In this document: positions 19,036 through 27,523 of the stretch, piece by piece
Layout: the number at the start of each line of letters is the position of its first letter
Position numbering within the stretch: the first letter of the stretch is position 1
Assembly: GCF_900046455.1 (NCBI RefSeq)
Contig: NZ_FCOT01000010.1
Span: 124,001 to 188,000 of the forward strand
Length of the DNA: 64,000 nt
Reading direction: 5' to 3'
From: Cellulomonas timonensis
GTDB lineage: Bacteria > Actinomycetota > Actinomycetes > Actinomycetales > Cellulomonadaceae
The notes under the pieces: model-generated
Told to the model about the DNA's origin: nothing
What the model saw: only the letters and a program-made list of their open reading frames with translations
The model's database searches: none
Position numbers and translations under genes: made by a program

Positions 19036-19809
19036 ATGCCTCGGCACGACCATGTCTTCAAGCGGCTCATCGAGCGGGCAAACGCCACCCCGATCGACGG
19101 GTGGCACTTCACGTTCCTCGAGGGACGGCAGAGCAGCACACCGCTCCCTTGGGACTACGAACAGCTCGCGGCCCAGCACGTCGTCTCCGCGACACGGATC
19201 GTCGATGTCGACACGGGGGGCGGTGAGGTCCTCGCGCGCCTGACCCCGCCGGTCGGATCGCTCGCGGTGGAGGATTGGCCCCCCAACATCCCGATCGCCT
19301 CCGCCCGCCTCGAGCCGATGGGCATTCACGTGCGCCAACGCGTCGACGGACGGCTGCCGGTCGCGGATGCCGGAGCCGACCTGGTCCTCAACCGGCACGG
19401 CGATCTCGACCTCGCGGAGGCGGCCAGGATCCTGCGACCCGGTGGCGTCCTCTTCACCCAGCAGATCGCCGCGGTGAACGAGCCCGAGATCGGGAAGGCC
19501 CTCGGCATTCCGGCGACGTCGTTCCCGAACGCCGTCCGGAGCCTGGACGACTTGGCCGCCCGAGCCGAGGCGGCTGGACTGGTCTGCGAGCTGCGCGCGC
19601 AGGCCGTGGTCGTCACTCGTTACCTGGACGTCGGGGCGCTCGTGCTGCAACTGCGCGCGGTCCCGTGGCAGGCGCCCGGGTTCGACGCCAGCGCCTCGCT
19701 CGACACGCTCTGGCGGATCCACCAGCGCATGGAGGCCTGCGGCTCATTCGACGCGACCAGCACGCGCTTCCTGCTCCACGCCCGCCAGCCTCGCAGCGCG
19801 CTGGCATGA
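19036..19809 (+). CDS. class I SAM-dependent methyltransferase
   Basis: This 257-residue protein has a Rossmann methyltransferase core. Motif I is IVDVDTGGGEVL at about residues 55-66, a second acidic strand VEDW follows at about 77-80, and the post-motif region is ARILRPGGVLF. The N-terminal WHFTFLEGR and PWDYEQL pieces characterise an actinomycete subfamily whose substrate is not known to me. It starts at an ATG after CGGGAG. The 269 bases upstream hold a weak 8-base inverted repeat (18909-18916 with 18935-18942) but no other gene. Confidence 0.75.
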   Translation: MPRHDHVFKRLIERANATPIDGWHFTFLEGRQSSTPLPWDYEQLAAQHVVSATRIVDVDTGGGEVLARLTPPVGSLAVEDWPPNIPIASARLEPMGIHVRQRVDGRLPVADAGADLVLNRHGDLDLAEAARILRPGGVLFTQQIAAVNEPEIGKALGIPATSFPNAVRSLDDLAARAEAAGLVCELRAQAVVVTRYLDVGALVLQLRAVPWQAPGFDASASLDTLWRIHQRMEACGSFDATSTRFLLHARQPRSALA

Positions 19810-19822
19810 CGCGGATATCGTT

Positions 19823-20740
19823 GTGAGCGTGAACATTCCCTCCCCGTCCGGTCGCCAGCACCACCTGGTCCATGGCGACCACCGCGCCACCATCGCCGAG
19901 GTCGGCGCCAGCATCCGCGAGTACACGGTGGCCGAGCGTCCCGTGACCCTGCCCTTCGCCGAGGACGTCATCGCGCCCGCGTACTCGGGCGCCGTGCTCG
20001 CCCCGTGGCCCAACCGGCTGCGGGATGGCGAGTACACCGTCGACGGCGTGACGTACGAGGTCCCGCTCAACGAGCACGACCGGCGCACCGCCCTGCACGG
20101 GCTGGTCAGCCACGCGCGTTTCACCCTGGTGGGCGAGGCCACGGCCGCGTCGGTCACGCTGCGCCACGACATCGTGCCGACACCGGGTTACCCGTGGGAG
20201 CTCCGGGTCGACGTGACGTACACGCTGTCCGATGAGGGCCTCCGCGTGGAGGTCTCGGCCACGAACCTGAGCGGCTCCGAGGCGCCGTATGGCGTCGGCT
20301 TCCACCCGTGGCTGTCCCCCGGCGACGCCAGCGTCGACGAGTGCACGCTGCGACTGGACGCGGCGACGCACGTGGTCAATGACGAGCGCCTGCTGCCGAT
20401 CGGCGTCGAGCCGGTCGACGGCGACTTCGACCTCCGGGCGCCGCGCCTGCTCGCGGGCATCGCACTGGACGACGCGTTCGTCGACCCGCTGCGCGACGCG
20501 GACGGCCTCGCCTGGATCCACTTGGCGGCCCCGGACGGGCACACCGCGTCGGTGTGGATGGACGGGACGATGGACACCTGGCAGGTGTGCACGGGCAACG
20601 GCATCCCCGGCATCGACCGTGGCGGTGTCGCCGCCGAGCCGATGAGCTGCATCGCCGACGCCTTCCGCACCGGTGAGCGCCTGGTGCGCCTCGCCCCGGG
20701 CGACACGCACACCGTCACGTGGGGCCTGACGCTGAGCTGA
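19823..20740 (+). CDS. aldose 1-epimerase family protein
   Basis: This 305-residue protein interconverts alpha and beta anomers of a hexose, by family. The beta-sandwich landmarks are APWPNRLRDGEY, TALHGLV with the first His, YGVGFHPWL with the second His, and the C-terminal EPMSCIADAF, which supplies the catalytic Glu. The substrate sugar is not readable. It follows the methyltransferase gene by 13 bases, probably in one transcript, and ends before a strong hairpin terminator. Confidence 0.88.
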   Translation: MSVNIPSPSGRQHHLVHGDHRATIAEVGASIREYTVAERPVTLPFAEDVIAPAYSGAVLAPWPNRLRDGEYTVDGVTYEVPLNEHDRRTALHGLVSHARFTLVGEATAASVTLRHDIVPTPGYPWELRVDVTYTLSDEGLRVEVSATNLSGSEAPYGVGFHPWLSPGDASVDECTLRLDAATHVVNDERLLPIGVEPVDGDFDLRAPRLLAGIALDDAFVDPLRDADGLAWIHLAAPDGHTASVWMDGTMDTWQVCTGNGIPGIDRGGVAAEPMSCIADAFRTGERLVRLAPGDTHTVTWGLTLS

Positions 20741-20763
20741 TCGGGACTCCCCCGAACACCAAG

Positions 20764-20794
20764 GAGCCCGACCGCGCCTGGCGTGGTCGGGCTC
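20764..20794. terminator. hairpin terminator between convergent genes
   Basis: A perfect 10-base inverted repeat (GAGCCCGACC with GGTCGGGCTC) and an 11-base loop sit 23 bases past the epimerase stop and 48 bases past the M15 peptidase stop. The symmetry lets it act on both strands. There is little T after it. Confidence 0.8.
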
Positions 20795-20842
20795 TGTCAT
20801 GTCCTACGCCGACGGGCACGGCGTCCGGCGTGACGGCCAGCG

Positions 20843-21769
20843 TCAGCCGTAGTACTCGCCGTCGTCCTTGACGCCCTGCGTGTACTCCCAGTGCCAGCGC
20901 TCATACGGCCCGGAGCCGCCGGGGCGGGCCCACTCGGGGTTGTCCCACCCGTAGGACGGCGCGTTCTGGTTGAGCCAGGTCCACTTACTGCCACTCGTCT
21001 CCGACGAGCAGAGGTCCACGGCGAGGCCCCAGCCGTGGTTGGACTTGCCGGGCGCCGCGGCCAGGCCGCCCTTCTGGGCCTTGACCGATATCTGCTGGGA
21101 CAGCGTGCGGTAGCCGCTGGAGAGGCACATGTCGGCGCCGAAGCGGGCGACGAACGCCTGGTTGAGCACCGCGAGGGAGACAGCGGCGTCGGCGCGGAGC
21201 TGCGTCTTGCCGTCCCAGAGCGTGCAGAGGTCGCCGGTCCTGAGCTGCCCGTTGGTGCCCGGCGCGCGCGTCGCCCCGTCGCAACCGGCGAGCTCTTCGC
21301 GCTCCTCGGAGCGGCTCGTCGTCACTGTCGAGCGGAGTGCTTGGGCGTCGGTGGAGATCAGCGAGGACGGCAGCCCGGGGCTCGTCGACGAGCTGAGCGC
21401 CTCGACGGTGCTCGGCAGCTCGATCTGGGCCTGGATGTCGGCGGCGAACCCGCCGGTCGGCAGCGACTTCTGCGTGAGGGGGACGACGACTGTCACCCCG
21501 GCGAGCGCTGCGAGGACTCCGAGCCGCACCGTCCAGCTCGCTGGCCGGCTCACCGGCCCACGCGGCACGGCCTGCCGGTTCTTGGCGGCCTTCGGGGCGC
21601 TCTGCTGACCGCTCGACAGCACCGAGGAGCGGGGCTCCGCCGCTGTCGCCTGGGCGACGATGGGCGTCGGCTTGCCCCGGCGTTGGGCGCGTTCCGCTTG
21701 GGCCGCTTGTTCGCGGAGCTGGCGCCGGGAGATGGCGACCGGAGCGTGCGGATCGGGCTGCGACCCCAC
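20843..21769 (-). CDS. M15-family D-alanyl-D-alanine carboxypeptidase (VanY-like)
   Basis: This 308-residue envelope protein has a cytoplasmic N-terminus, one membrane segment (about residues 82-103), a low-complexity stalk and a C-terminal M15 peptidase domain. The zinc motifs are present: SSGYRT, SNHGWGLAVDL (His and Asp ligands) and ERWHWEY (second His). It would trim terminal D-Ala from peptidoglycan stem peptides. The GTG start is preceded by TTGGAGGTG. A candidate MtrA-type site lies about 90 bases upstream. Confidence 0.85.
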   Translation of the reverse strand: MGSQPDPHAPVAISRRQLREQAAQAERAQRRGKPTPIVAQATAAEPRSSVLSSGQQSAPKAAKNRQAVPRGPVSRPASWTVRLGVLAALAGVTVVVPLTQKSLPTGGFAADIQAQIELPSTVEALSSSTSPGLPSSLISTDAQALRSTVTTSRSEEREELAGCDGATRAPGTNGQLRTGDLCTLWDGKTQLRADAAVSLAVLNQAFVARFGADMCLSSGYRTLSQQISVKAQKGGLAAAPGKSNHGWGLAVDLCSSETSGSKWTWLNQNAPSYGWDNPEWARPGGSGPYERWHWEYTQGVKDDGEYYG

Positions 21770-21859
21770 GACACCTCCAACTCATGACCCGGACAAGAAG
21801 CGATCCGTCCTGGTGCAGGCCCCGGCGACCATATGCCGGGGGGCTCTACTGCCTGAGCG

Positions 21860-21875
21860 GTCACGAAACCATAAC
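21860..21875. promoter_or_regulatory. candidate MtrA-like binding site upstream of the M15 peptidase
   Basis: The stretch GTCACGAAACCATAAC holds two half sites, GTCAC and ATAAC, eleven bases apart. It resembles the paired GTCAC/GTAAC half sites reported for the response regulator MtrA before cell-wall hydrolase genes. The regulator is encoded at 60.3-61.0 kb. The match is by eye only. Confidence 0.35.
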
Positions 21876-21972
21876 GGACACCCGCCGCTGTTCCAACCTC
21901 CCTGGACGCTCGTCCAGGGCTCAGCCACCCAGTTGCACTACCAGGTAACCAACGAAACGGACATCTCGCACG

Positions 21973-23016
21973 TCAGCGCAGGCCGTCGCGCTGCATCGCA
22001 TCGCGAACTTCACCCACGAGCTCCTCGAGGATGTCCTCCAGGAAGACCACGCCCTCGGTGCGCCCGTCGCGCTCGACGCGCGCCAGGTGCGTGCCGGAGC
22101 GCTGCATCGCGGCAAGCGCCTCCTCGACCTCGGCGGCGGGCTCGACGACGGCCAGCGCCCGCACCCGCCATGTCGGCACCGGCAGGTCCCGCGTGTCCTC
22201 GTCCGCGTACAGGACGTCCTTGAGGTGCAGGTAGCCCGTGGGCACGCCCGCGTCGTCCAACACCGGGAACCGGCTGTAACCGGTGCGCGCCACGTGCTTC
22301 TCCACATCGGCCGGCGTCGCCGCGGCGCCGAGCGTCACCAGGTCGGCGAGCGGCACCATCACCTCGGCGGCGGTGCGGTCGGAGAACTGGATGGCGCCGG
22401 AGAGCAGGCCCTGGGCGTCGTCGATCAGCCCCTCGGCCTGTGACAGCTCGACGATCGAGCGCACCTCCTGCGCGGTGAAGGCGGAGGCGACCTCGTCCTT
22501 GGGCTCCACGCCGAACAGGCGCAGCACGTGATTGGCGAGCCAGTTGAGCGCGGCGATCACCGGGCGCAGCACCCGGCCGAGCCACACCAGCGGCGGCCCG
22601 AACCACAGCACCGCGCGGTCCGGCCCGGCGACGGCCAGGTTCTTGGGCACCATCTCGCCGAGCACCACGTGCAGGTACACCACGATGGCGAGCGCCATCA
22701 CGAACGCGATGGGGTGCGCGAGGCTCGTGCTCACGCCCAGGGCGTGCAGCGGGTCCTCGATGAGGTGGGCGATCGCCGGCTCGGCGACCAGGCCCAGGGT
22801 GGTCGAGCAGACGGTCACGCCGAGCTGGGCGCACGCGAGCATGAGCGAGACGTGCTCCATCGCCCACAGCACGGTGCGGGCGCGGCGGTTGCCCGCCTCG
22901 GCGAGCGGCTCGATGGCGCTGCGCCGCGCGGAGATGATGGCGAACTCCGCGCCGACGAAGAACGCGTTGCCCGCGAGCAGGACGACGGCGAGGAGCAGGG
23001 CGACGGTGCTGTTCAC
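21973..23016 (-). CDS. CNNM/hemolysin-C family transporter with CBS pair
   Basis: This 347-residue membrane protein has an N-terminal CNNM (DUF21) domain of three to four membrane segments with the motifs GAEFAIIS, CAQLGVTVCSTTLG and GEMVPKN. Cytoplasmic CBS repeats follow at about residues 200-330, containing the VFLEDILEELVGE end motif. There is no C-terminal CorC_HlyC domain. CNNM proteins are linked to Mg2+ or Co2+ export. The gene overlaps its paralogue upstream by 4 bases (ATGA), so the two are probably made as a pair, perhaps a heterodimer. Confidence 0.85.
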   Translation of the reverse strand: MNSTVALLLAVVLLAGNAFFVGAEFAIISARRSAIEPLAEAGNRRARTVLWAMEHVSLMLACAQLGVTVCSTTLGLVAEPAIAHLIEDPLHALGVSTSLAHPIAFVMALAIVVYLHVVLGEMVPKNLAVAGPDRAVLWFGPPLVWLGRVLRPVIAALNWLANHVLRLFGVEPKDEVASAFTAQEVRSIVELSQAEGLIDDAQGLLSGAIQFSDRTAAEVMVPLADLVTLGAAATPADVEKHVARTGYSRFPVLDDAGVPTGYLHLKDVLYADEDTRDLPVPTWRVRALAVVEPAAEVEEALAAMQRSGTHLARVERDGRTEGVVFLEDILEELVGEVRDAMQRDGLR

Positions 23017-24377
23017 GCGCGCTCACCCCGCTCGCCGCGATCCGGCACGGTGCGCCCGCGCTCGTCGTCGAGGTCCTCGTCCGGCGCCGGGGTGACGGCC
23101 ACCCGTTCGACGCGTCGGCCCTGCATCTGCTCGACGCGCATCCGCACACCCGCCGCGACGACCTCGTCGCCCGTCTCGGGCACGCGGCCGAGCAGCGCCA
23201 TGACCAGCCCGCCCAGCGTCTCGTAGGGCCCGTCGGCGGGCACGGTGAGCCCGGTGACCTCGGTCAGCTCGTCGGGCCGGAGAAGCCCGGGCAGCACCCA
23301 GGAGCCGTCGGCGCGCAGCGAGGCCGGGTTGCGGCGCCTGTCGTGCTCGTCGGCGACGTCCCCGACGAGCTCCTCGACGACGTCCTCGAGGGTGACGATG
23401 CCGGACGTGCCGCCGTACTCGTCGACCACCACGGCCATCTGCAGGCCCAGCTCGCGCAGCTCGTCGAGCAGCGGGCCCAGGTGCACCGTCTCGGGGACCC
23501 GCGGCGCCTCGACCATCAGCGCCGCGGCCGGCACGTCGGCGCGGCGCTCATAGGGCACCGCGATCGCCCGGCGCAGGTGCACCAGGCCGAGGATGTCGTC
23601 CCGGTCCTCGCCGATCACCGGGAAGCGGGAGTGCCCGGTCTCGCGTGAGCGGGCGACCACATCGGCCGCGGAGTCGTCGCGGCGCAGCACGACCAGGCGC
23701 TGCCGGTCGGTCATCGCGTCCACGGCGGTGAGCTCCTCGAAGTCGAGCGAGTTCGTCAGGAGCATGGCGGTGGACATGTCGAGGGTGCCCACCTGCGCGG
23801 AGCGGCGCACCAGCGAGGCGAGCTCCTGCGAGGAGCGCCCGCCGGAGAGCTCCTCGCGCGGCTCGACCCCGACGCGGCGCAGCAGCGCGTTGGCGCTGTT
23901 GTTGAACAGCGAGATGAGCGGGCGCAGGGCTGCGGTGAACGCGCGCTGGAACGGCGCCGCCAGCCGGGCTGTCCCCTCGGGGTGGCTGATCGCGAAGTTC
24001 TTGGGCACGAGCTCGCCGAACAGCATGGAGTAGCCGTTGACGAGGATCGCGGTGCCGAGCCCCGCGACCGCCGCGACGACGGCCGGGCTGAGCGGGGTGC
24101 TCTCCAGCGTCCCGCTCAGCATCCGCGCGACGGCGGGCTGCGTGGTGTAGCCGAGCAGGATGGTGGTGACGGTGATGCCGACCTGCGCGCCCGACAACTC
24201 GGTGGAGAGCTGCCGCAGTGCCTTGAGCACGGACTGGCCGCGCCGGTCGTCGGGGCGGGTCTGCTTGTCCATCAGCCCGGCGTCGAGCGTCACCAGGGAG
24301 AACTCGCTGGCGACGAACACCGCCGTCCCCATGGTGAGCAGCACACCGAGGCCCACGAGGAGCCATTCGGTCAGCAC
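23013..24377 (-). CDS. CNNM/hemolysin-C family transporter with CBS pair and CorC domain
   Basis: This 454-residue protein is the full-length version of its neighbour. It has the CNNM membrane domain (SEFSLV, GAQVGITVTTILLGY, GELVPKNFA), a CBS pair at about residues 205-330 with EYGGTSGIVTLEDVVEELVG, and a C-terminal CorC_HlyC domain around residues 345-420 (LRADGSWVLPG). It has an acidic tail. It is the first gene of the pair. A hairpin-rich region precedes it. Confidence 0.88.
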   Translation of the reverse strand: MLTEWLLVGLGVLLTMGTAVFVASEFSLVTLDAGLMDKQTRPDDRRGQSVLKALRQLSTELSGAQVGITVTTILLGYTTQPAVARMLSGTLESTPLSPAVVAAVAGLGTAILVNGYSMLFGELVPKNFAISHPEGTARLAAPFQRAFTAALRPLISLFNNSANALLRRVGVEPREELSGGRSSQELASLVRRSAQVGTLDMSTAMLLTNSLDFEELTAVDAMTDRQRLVVLRRDDSAADVVARSRETGHSRFPVIGEDRDDILGLVHLRRAIAVPYERRADVPAAALMVEAPRVPETVHLGPLLDELRELGLQMAVVVDEYGGTSGIVTLEDVVEELVGDVADEHDRRRNPASLRADGSWVLPGLLRPDELTEVTGLTVPADGPYETLGGLVMALLGRVPETGDEVVAAGVRMRVEQMQGRRVERVAVTPAPDEDLDDERGRTVPDRGERGERA

Positions 24378-24452
24378 GGGAGACCACCGCCCGTCTCACG
24401 GGCAGGCGCCAGGCGCCACACGGGGTGAGCCGTGCGGTGGGCGCGGATGATC

Positions 24453-24546
24453 AGGACAGGAAAGGAGCCGGCATGGTCGCACCCGGGCTCTGAGGCCCGG
24501 GCGGGACGCCGGCAGCTACTTGAGCTGCTCATGGTGAGGACATCCT
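24453..24546 (-). other. hairpin-rich region upstream of the CNNM pair, possible structured leader
   Basis: The region between the CNNM genes and the divergent response regulator (24378-24670) holds no gene. It contains a 7-base perfect hairpin CCCGGGC/GCCCGGG (24482-24501) enclosed by a GCCGGC pair (24467-24472 with 24508-24513), and a 6-base hairpin GCAGCT/AGCTGC (24512-24528). A possible outer AGGA/TCCT pair closes it. On the minus strand a TAGGAT hexamer (24542-24547) could be the promoter -10 element. It does not match the M-box or yybP-ykoY consensus that I know. Confidence 0.35.
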
Positions 24547-24670
24547 ACGGAACGCACCTCGGCGTCGTACACATCCGCACCGCGCGCCGCGCCCGCCCAC
24601 ACGGCCATCGGCCGTTTTCCGCCCGCAAGCCTGGCCCGGCTCCCAGGGACGTTGTGCCACCCTGGGGCGC

Positions 24671-25450
24671 ATGTCGATCAGTCATGGAACCGGCGCGAGC
24701 ACCGGCGCGGGAGCCTCCTCAACCCTCGTGCTCGTCGTGGAGGACGAGCCCGCGATCGCCACGGCGGTGGCGCACCGCCTGTCAGCCGAGGGCTGGCGGG
24801 TGGAGACGGTCGGCGACGGCCATGCGGGAGTCGCGGCGGCGTCGCGGCTCAAGCCCGACGTGGTGGTGCTGGACGTGATGCTGCCCGGCATCGACGGGCT
24901 CGAGGTGTGCCGGCGGATCCAGGCAGAGCGCCCGGTGCCGGTGCTGATGCTCACCGCGCGGGACGATGAGACGGACATGCTCATCGGCCTGGGCGTCGGG
25001 GCCGACGACTACATGACCAAGCCGTTCTCGATGCGCGAGCTCGTGGCGCGGATCAAGGCGCTGCTGCGCCGCACCGAGCGCGCGGCACGGGCCGCCGAGC
25101 TGATGAGCACGCAGTCGACGCCGGTGCCCGCCCTGGAGATCGGCGACGTGGTGGTGGACCGCGCGCAGCGCCGGGTGCATCGCGACGGGGCCGAGGTGCA
25201 CCTGACGCCCACCGAGTTCGACCTGCTGGTCGCGCTCGCGTCGAGCCCGCGCACGGTGCTGACGCGCGAGCGGCTGCTGGCCGAGGTGTGGGACTGGGTC
25301 GACGCGAGCGGCACCCGCACCGTCGACTCCCACGTCAAGGCGCTGCGCCGCAAGCTCGGCGCCGATCTGATCCGCACCGTGCACGGCGTGGGGTACGCCT
25401 TCGAGCCCTCGGACCCGTCGGCCTCCGCGGCCGCCGAGGCCGACGTATGA
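24671..25450 (+). CDS. OmpR-family response regulator
   Basis: This 259-residue regulator has a receiver domain with the acidic pocket EDE near residue 24, phospho-acceptor Asp68 in VVVLDVMLPG, the Lys in MTKPF, and a C-terminal winged helix (LTPTEFDLLVALA to VHGVGYAFEP). The N-terminal 18 residues are a disordered Ser/Gly stretch. Its stop overlaps the kinase start (ATGA), so they form one operon. Targets are unknown; the downstream ABC exporter on the same strand is a reasonable candidate. Confidence 0.92.
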   Translation: MSISHGTGASTGAGASSTLVLVVEDEPAIATAVAHRLSAEGWRVETVGDGHAGVAAASRLKPDVVVLDVMLPGIDGLEVCRRIQAERPVPVLMLTARDDETDMLIGLGVGADDYMTKPFSMRELVARIKALLRRTERAARAAELMSTQSTPVPALEIGDVVVDRAQRRVHRDGAEVHLTPTEFDLLVALASSPRTVLTRERLLAEVWDWVDASGTRTVDSHVKALRRKLGADLIRTVHGVGYAFEPSDPSASAAAEADV

Positions 25451-26493
25451 GCCCTCGGCACGCCCGCAGGCTGCCGGACGTCCGTCCCCTCGACCGCCTC
25501 CGGTCGATCAAGATCAAGCTCGGCGTGCTCGTCGCGGCGACGGTCACCCTGGCCGCGTTCGTCACGTGGCTCGGCCTCAACAACCACCTGGGCCCGTCCC
25601 GCACGCTCCCGCTGGCGATCATCGCGTCGCTGGTGGTCACGCAGCTGCTCGCGCGCGGCATGACGTCCCCGCTGCGGGAGATGACCGCGGCGGCGCAGGC
25701 CATGGCGGCCGGCGACTACTCGCAGCGCGTGCAGGCCACGAGCCGCGACGAGGTGGGGCAGCTCGCCTCGGCGTTCAACACGATGGCCGAGGACCTGGAG
25801 TCGGCGGACACGCTGCGCCGCGAGCTGGTCGCGAATGTCTCCCATGAGCTGCGCACGCCGGTGACGGCGTTGCAGGCCCAGCTCGAGAACATCGTGGACG
25901 GTGTGAGCGAGCCGGACGCCGCCACGCTGCAGGCGGCGCTGTCGCAGACAGAGCGGCTCGGGCGGCTGGTGACGTACCTGCTGGACCTGTCCCGGGTCGA
26001 GGCGGGCGCCGTGGGGCTGGACATCACCGACGTGCCGTTGCGCGACTTCCTGCTGGACGCCGCGGAGAGCGCGGCCCTGGTCGGAGCGGACAAGGGCCTG
26101 ACCTTCCCGGTGGAGGTGACCCCGCCGGACCTGACGGTGCCCGCCGACACCGAGCGCCTGCATCAGGTGGTGGCGAACCTGCTGCACAACGCGGTGCGCC
26201 ACTCCCCCGCCGGCGAGGAGGTCCGCCTGGTGGCGGTGCGCTCAGGGCAGGACGTGCGCATCGACGTGGTGGACCGGGGGCCGGGCATCGCGCGGGACCA
26301 GCGCACGCGGGTCTTCGATCGGTTCGCGCGCGGCAATATGCCGGCGACGACGGGCCAGATCTCCACGGGCGGCACGGGCCTGGGCCTGGCGATCGTGCGG
26401 TGGGCGGTGGACCTGCACGGCGGGTCCATCGAGGTGGCGGACACCGACGTGGGGTGCACGATGCGCCTGACGCTGCCGGCGTATCGGACCTGA
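25447..26493 (+). CDS. sensor histidine kinase, short extracellular loop
   Basis: This 348-residue kinase has two membrane segments close together (about residues 24-43 and 54-69) with only about ten residues outside. A HAMP domain follows, then the H-box NVSHELRTPV with His133, and an ATPase domain with N, G1 (DRGPGI) and G2 (GGTGLGLAI) boxes. The short loop suggests it senses the membrane or an associated protein rather than a soluble ligand. Such intramembrane-sensing kinases often sit next to ABC exporters, as here. Confidence 0.9.
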   Translation: MSPRHARRLPDVRPLDRLRSIKIKLGVLVAATVTLAAFVTWLGLNNHLGPSRTLPLAIIASLVVTQLLARGMTSPLREMTAAAQAMAAGDYSQRVQATSRDEVGQLASAFNTMAEDLESADTLRRELVANVSHELRTPVTALQAQLENIVDGVSEPDAATLQAALSQTERLGRLVTYLLDLSRVEAGAVGLDITDVPLRDFLLDAAESAALVGADKGLTFPVEVTPPDLTVPADTERLHQVVANLLHNAVRHSPAGEEVRLVAVRSGQDVRIDVVDRGPGIARDQRTRVFDRFARGNMPATTGQISTGGTGLGLAIVRWAVDLHGGSIEVADTDVGCTMRLTLPAYRT

Positions 26494-26556
26494 TCGCGCC
26501 GCGCGCGAGGCTCCGCGCGCAGTTCGCCGGGGACACGCCTGGGGAGGGACTTGTTC

Positions 26557-26567
26557 TAGTCCAACTA
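26557..26567. promoter_or_regulatory. inverted repeat TAGT-N3-ACTA before the ABC exporter
   Basis: TAGT, three bases, then ACTA form a small palindrome within a GTTCTAGT/ACTATGAC context. It overlaps the first possible ATG (26567) of the ABC ATPase gene. An AT-rich palindrome is rare in this GC-rich sequence and resembles GntR-family operators of ABC exporter operons. No GntR gene is adjacent. Confidence 0.35.
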
Positions 26568-26587
26568 TGACAGTTAGGCTCACGGCC

Positions 26588-27523
26588 ATGTCTTCGACCG
26601 ACGGCGTCATCGAGGTCGCCCACCTGTCCAAGTCGTTCGGCTCCGTCCAAGCCGTCGACGACCTCACCTTCCAGGTCCACCCCGGGCGCGTGACCGGGTT
26701 CCTCGGCCCCAACGGGGCCGGCAAGACCACCACACTGCGCATGCTGCTGGGCCTGGTGACCCCCACCAGCGGCGCCGCGACCATCGGCGGCAAGCCCTAC
26801 CGCGAGCTCGACAAGCCGACGCGCACCGTCGGCGCCGCGCTCGAGGCGGCGAGCTTCCACCCCGGCCGCACCGCTCTCGACCACCTGCGCGTCTACGCCC
26901 CCCAGGCCGGGGTGCCCGACTCCCGCGCCTCCGAGGTGCTCGACCTCGTGGGCCTGTCCTTCGCGGCGGACCGGCGCGTCGGCGGCTTCTCGCTCGGCAT
27001 GCGCCAGCGGCTCGGGCTGGCGACCACGCTGCTCGCCGACCCCCAGGTGCTGCTGCTCGACGAGCCCGCGAACGGCCTGGACCCCGAGGGCATCCGGTGG
27101 CTGCGCGTGTTCCTGCGCTCGCTGGCCGCCCAGGGCCGCACCGTGCTGGTCTCCAGCCACGTGCTGTCCGAGGTCGAGCAGACCGTGGACGACGTCATCA
27201 TCATCGCGCGCGGCCGATTGGTGCACTCCTCCACCCTCGACGCCCTGGCGCGGCTCGCGCTGCCCCGCGTCCGGGTGGCCTCCCCGCACGCTGACGGGCT
27301 CGCCGCCCTCGTCGCCCAGGCCGGCTGGGAGACCGCACCCGTCGAGTCACCGACGCCCGGCCGCGTCGAGCTGCCCGGCGTCGACGCCGCGCCCGCCGGC
27401 GCCGCCGCGTTCGCCGCCCGCCTCGAGCTGTCCGAGCTCACCCCGCACGACCCCGGGCTCGAGTCGATCTTCCTCGACCTCACCTCCCCCGCCCAGGACG
27501 CCACGAACGGAGGCGCCCGATGA
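26588..27523 (+). CDS. ABC transporter ATP-binding protein (ABC-2 exporter type)
   Basis: This 311-residue ATPase has Walker A GPNGAGKTTT, the signature region FSLGMRQRLGLAT, Walker B VLLLDEPANGLDP and a C-terminal extension of about 90 residues, as in antibiotic or lipid exporters of the DrrA/BcrA type. The ATG at 26588 is preferred over 26567 because the domain then begins at the usual distance and the upstream ATG lies inside a palindrome. It overlaps the permease gene by 4 bases. Confidence 0.88.
   Translation: MSSTDGVIEVAHLSKSFGSVQAVDDLTFQVHPGRVTGFLGPNGAGKTTTLRMLLGLVTPTSGAATIGGKPYRELDKPTRTVGAALEAASFHPGRTALDHLRVYAPQAGVPDSRASEVLDLVGLSFAADRRVGGFSLGMRQRLGLATTLLADPQVLLLDEPANGLDPEGIRWLRVFLRSLAAQGRTVLVSSHVLSEVEQTVDDVIIIARGRLVHSSTLDALARLALPRVRVASPHADGLAALVAQAGWETAPVESPTPGRVELPGVDAAPAGAAAFAARLELSELTPHDPGLESIFLDLTSPAQDATNGGAR

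Noticed and set aside
24378-24670. M-box, yybP-ykoY or ydaO riboswitch before the CNNM genes
   Set aside because: The conserved core words of these classes are absent, so only an unnamed structured region is reported.
26567-26587. ATG 26567 as start of the ABC ATPase
   Set aside because: It lies inside a palindrome and adds residues not usual in the family; ATG 26588 is preferred.
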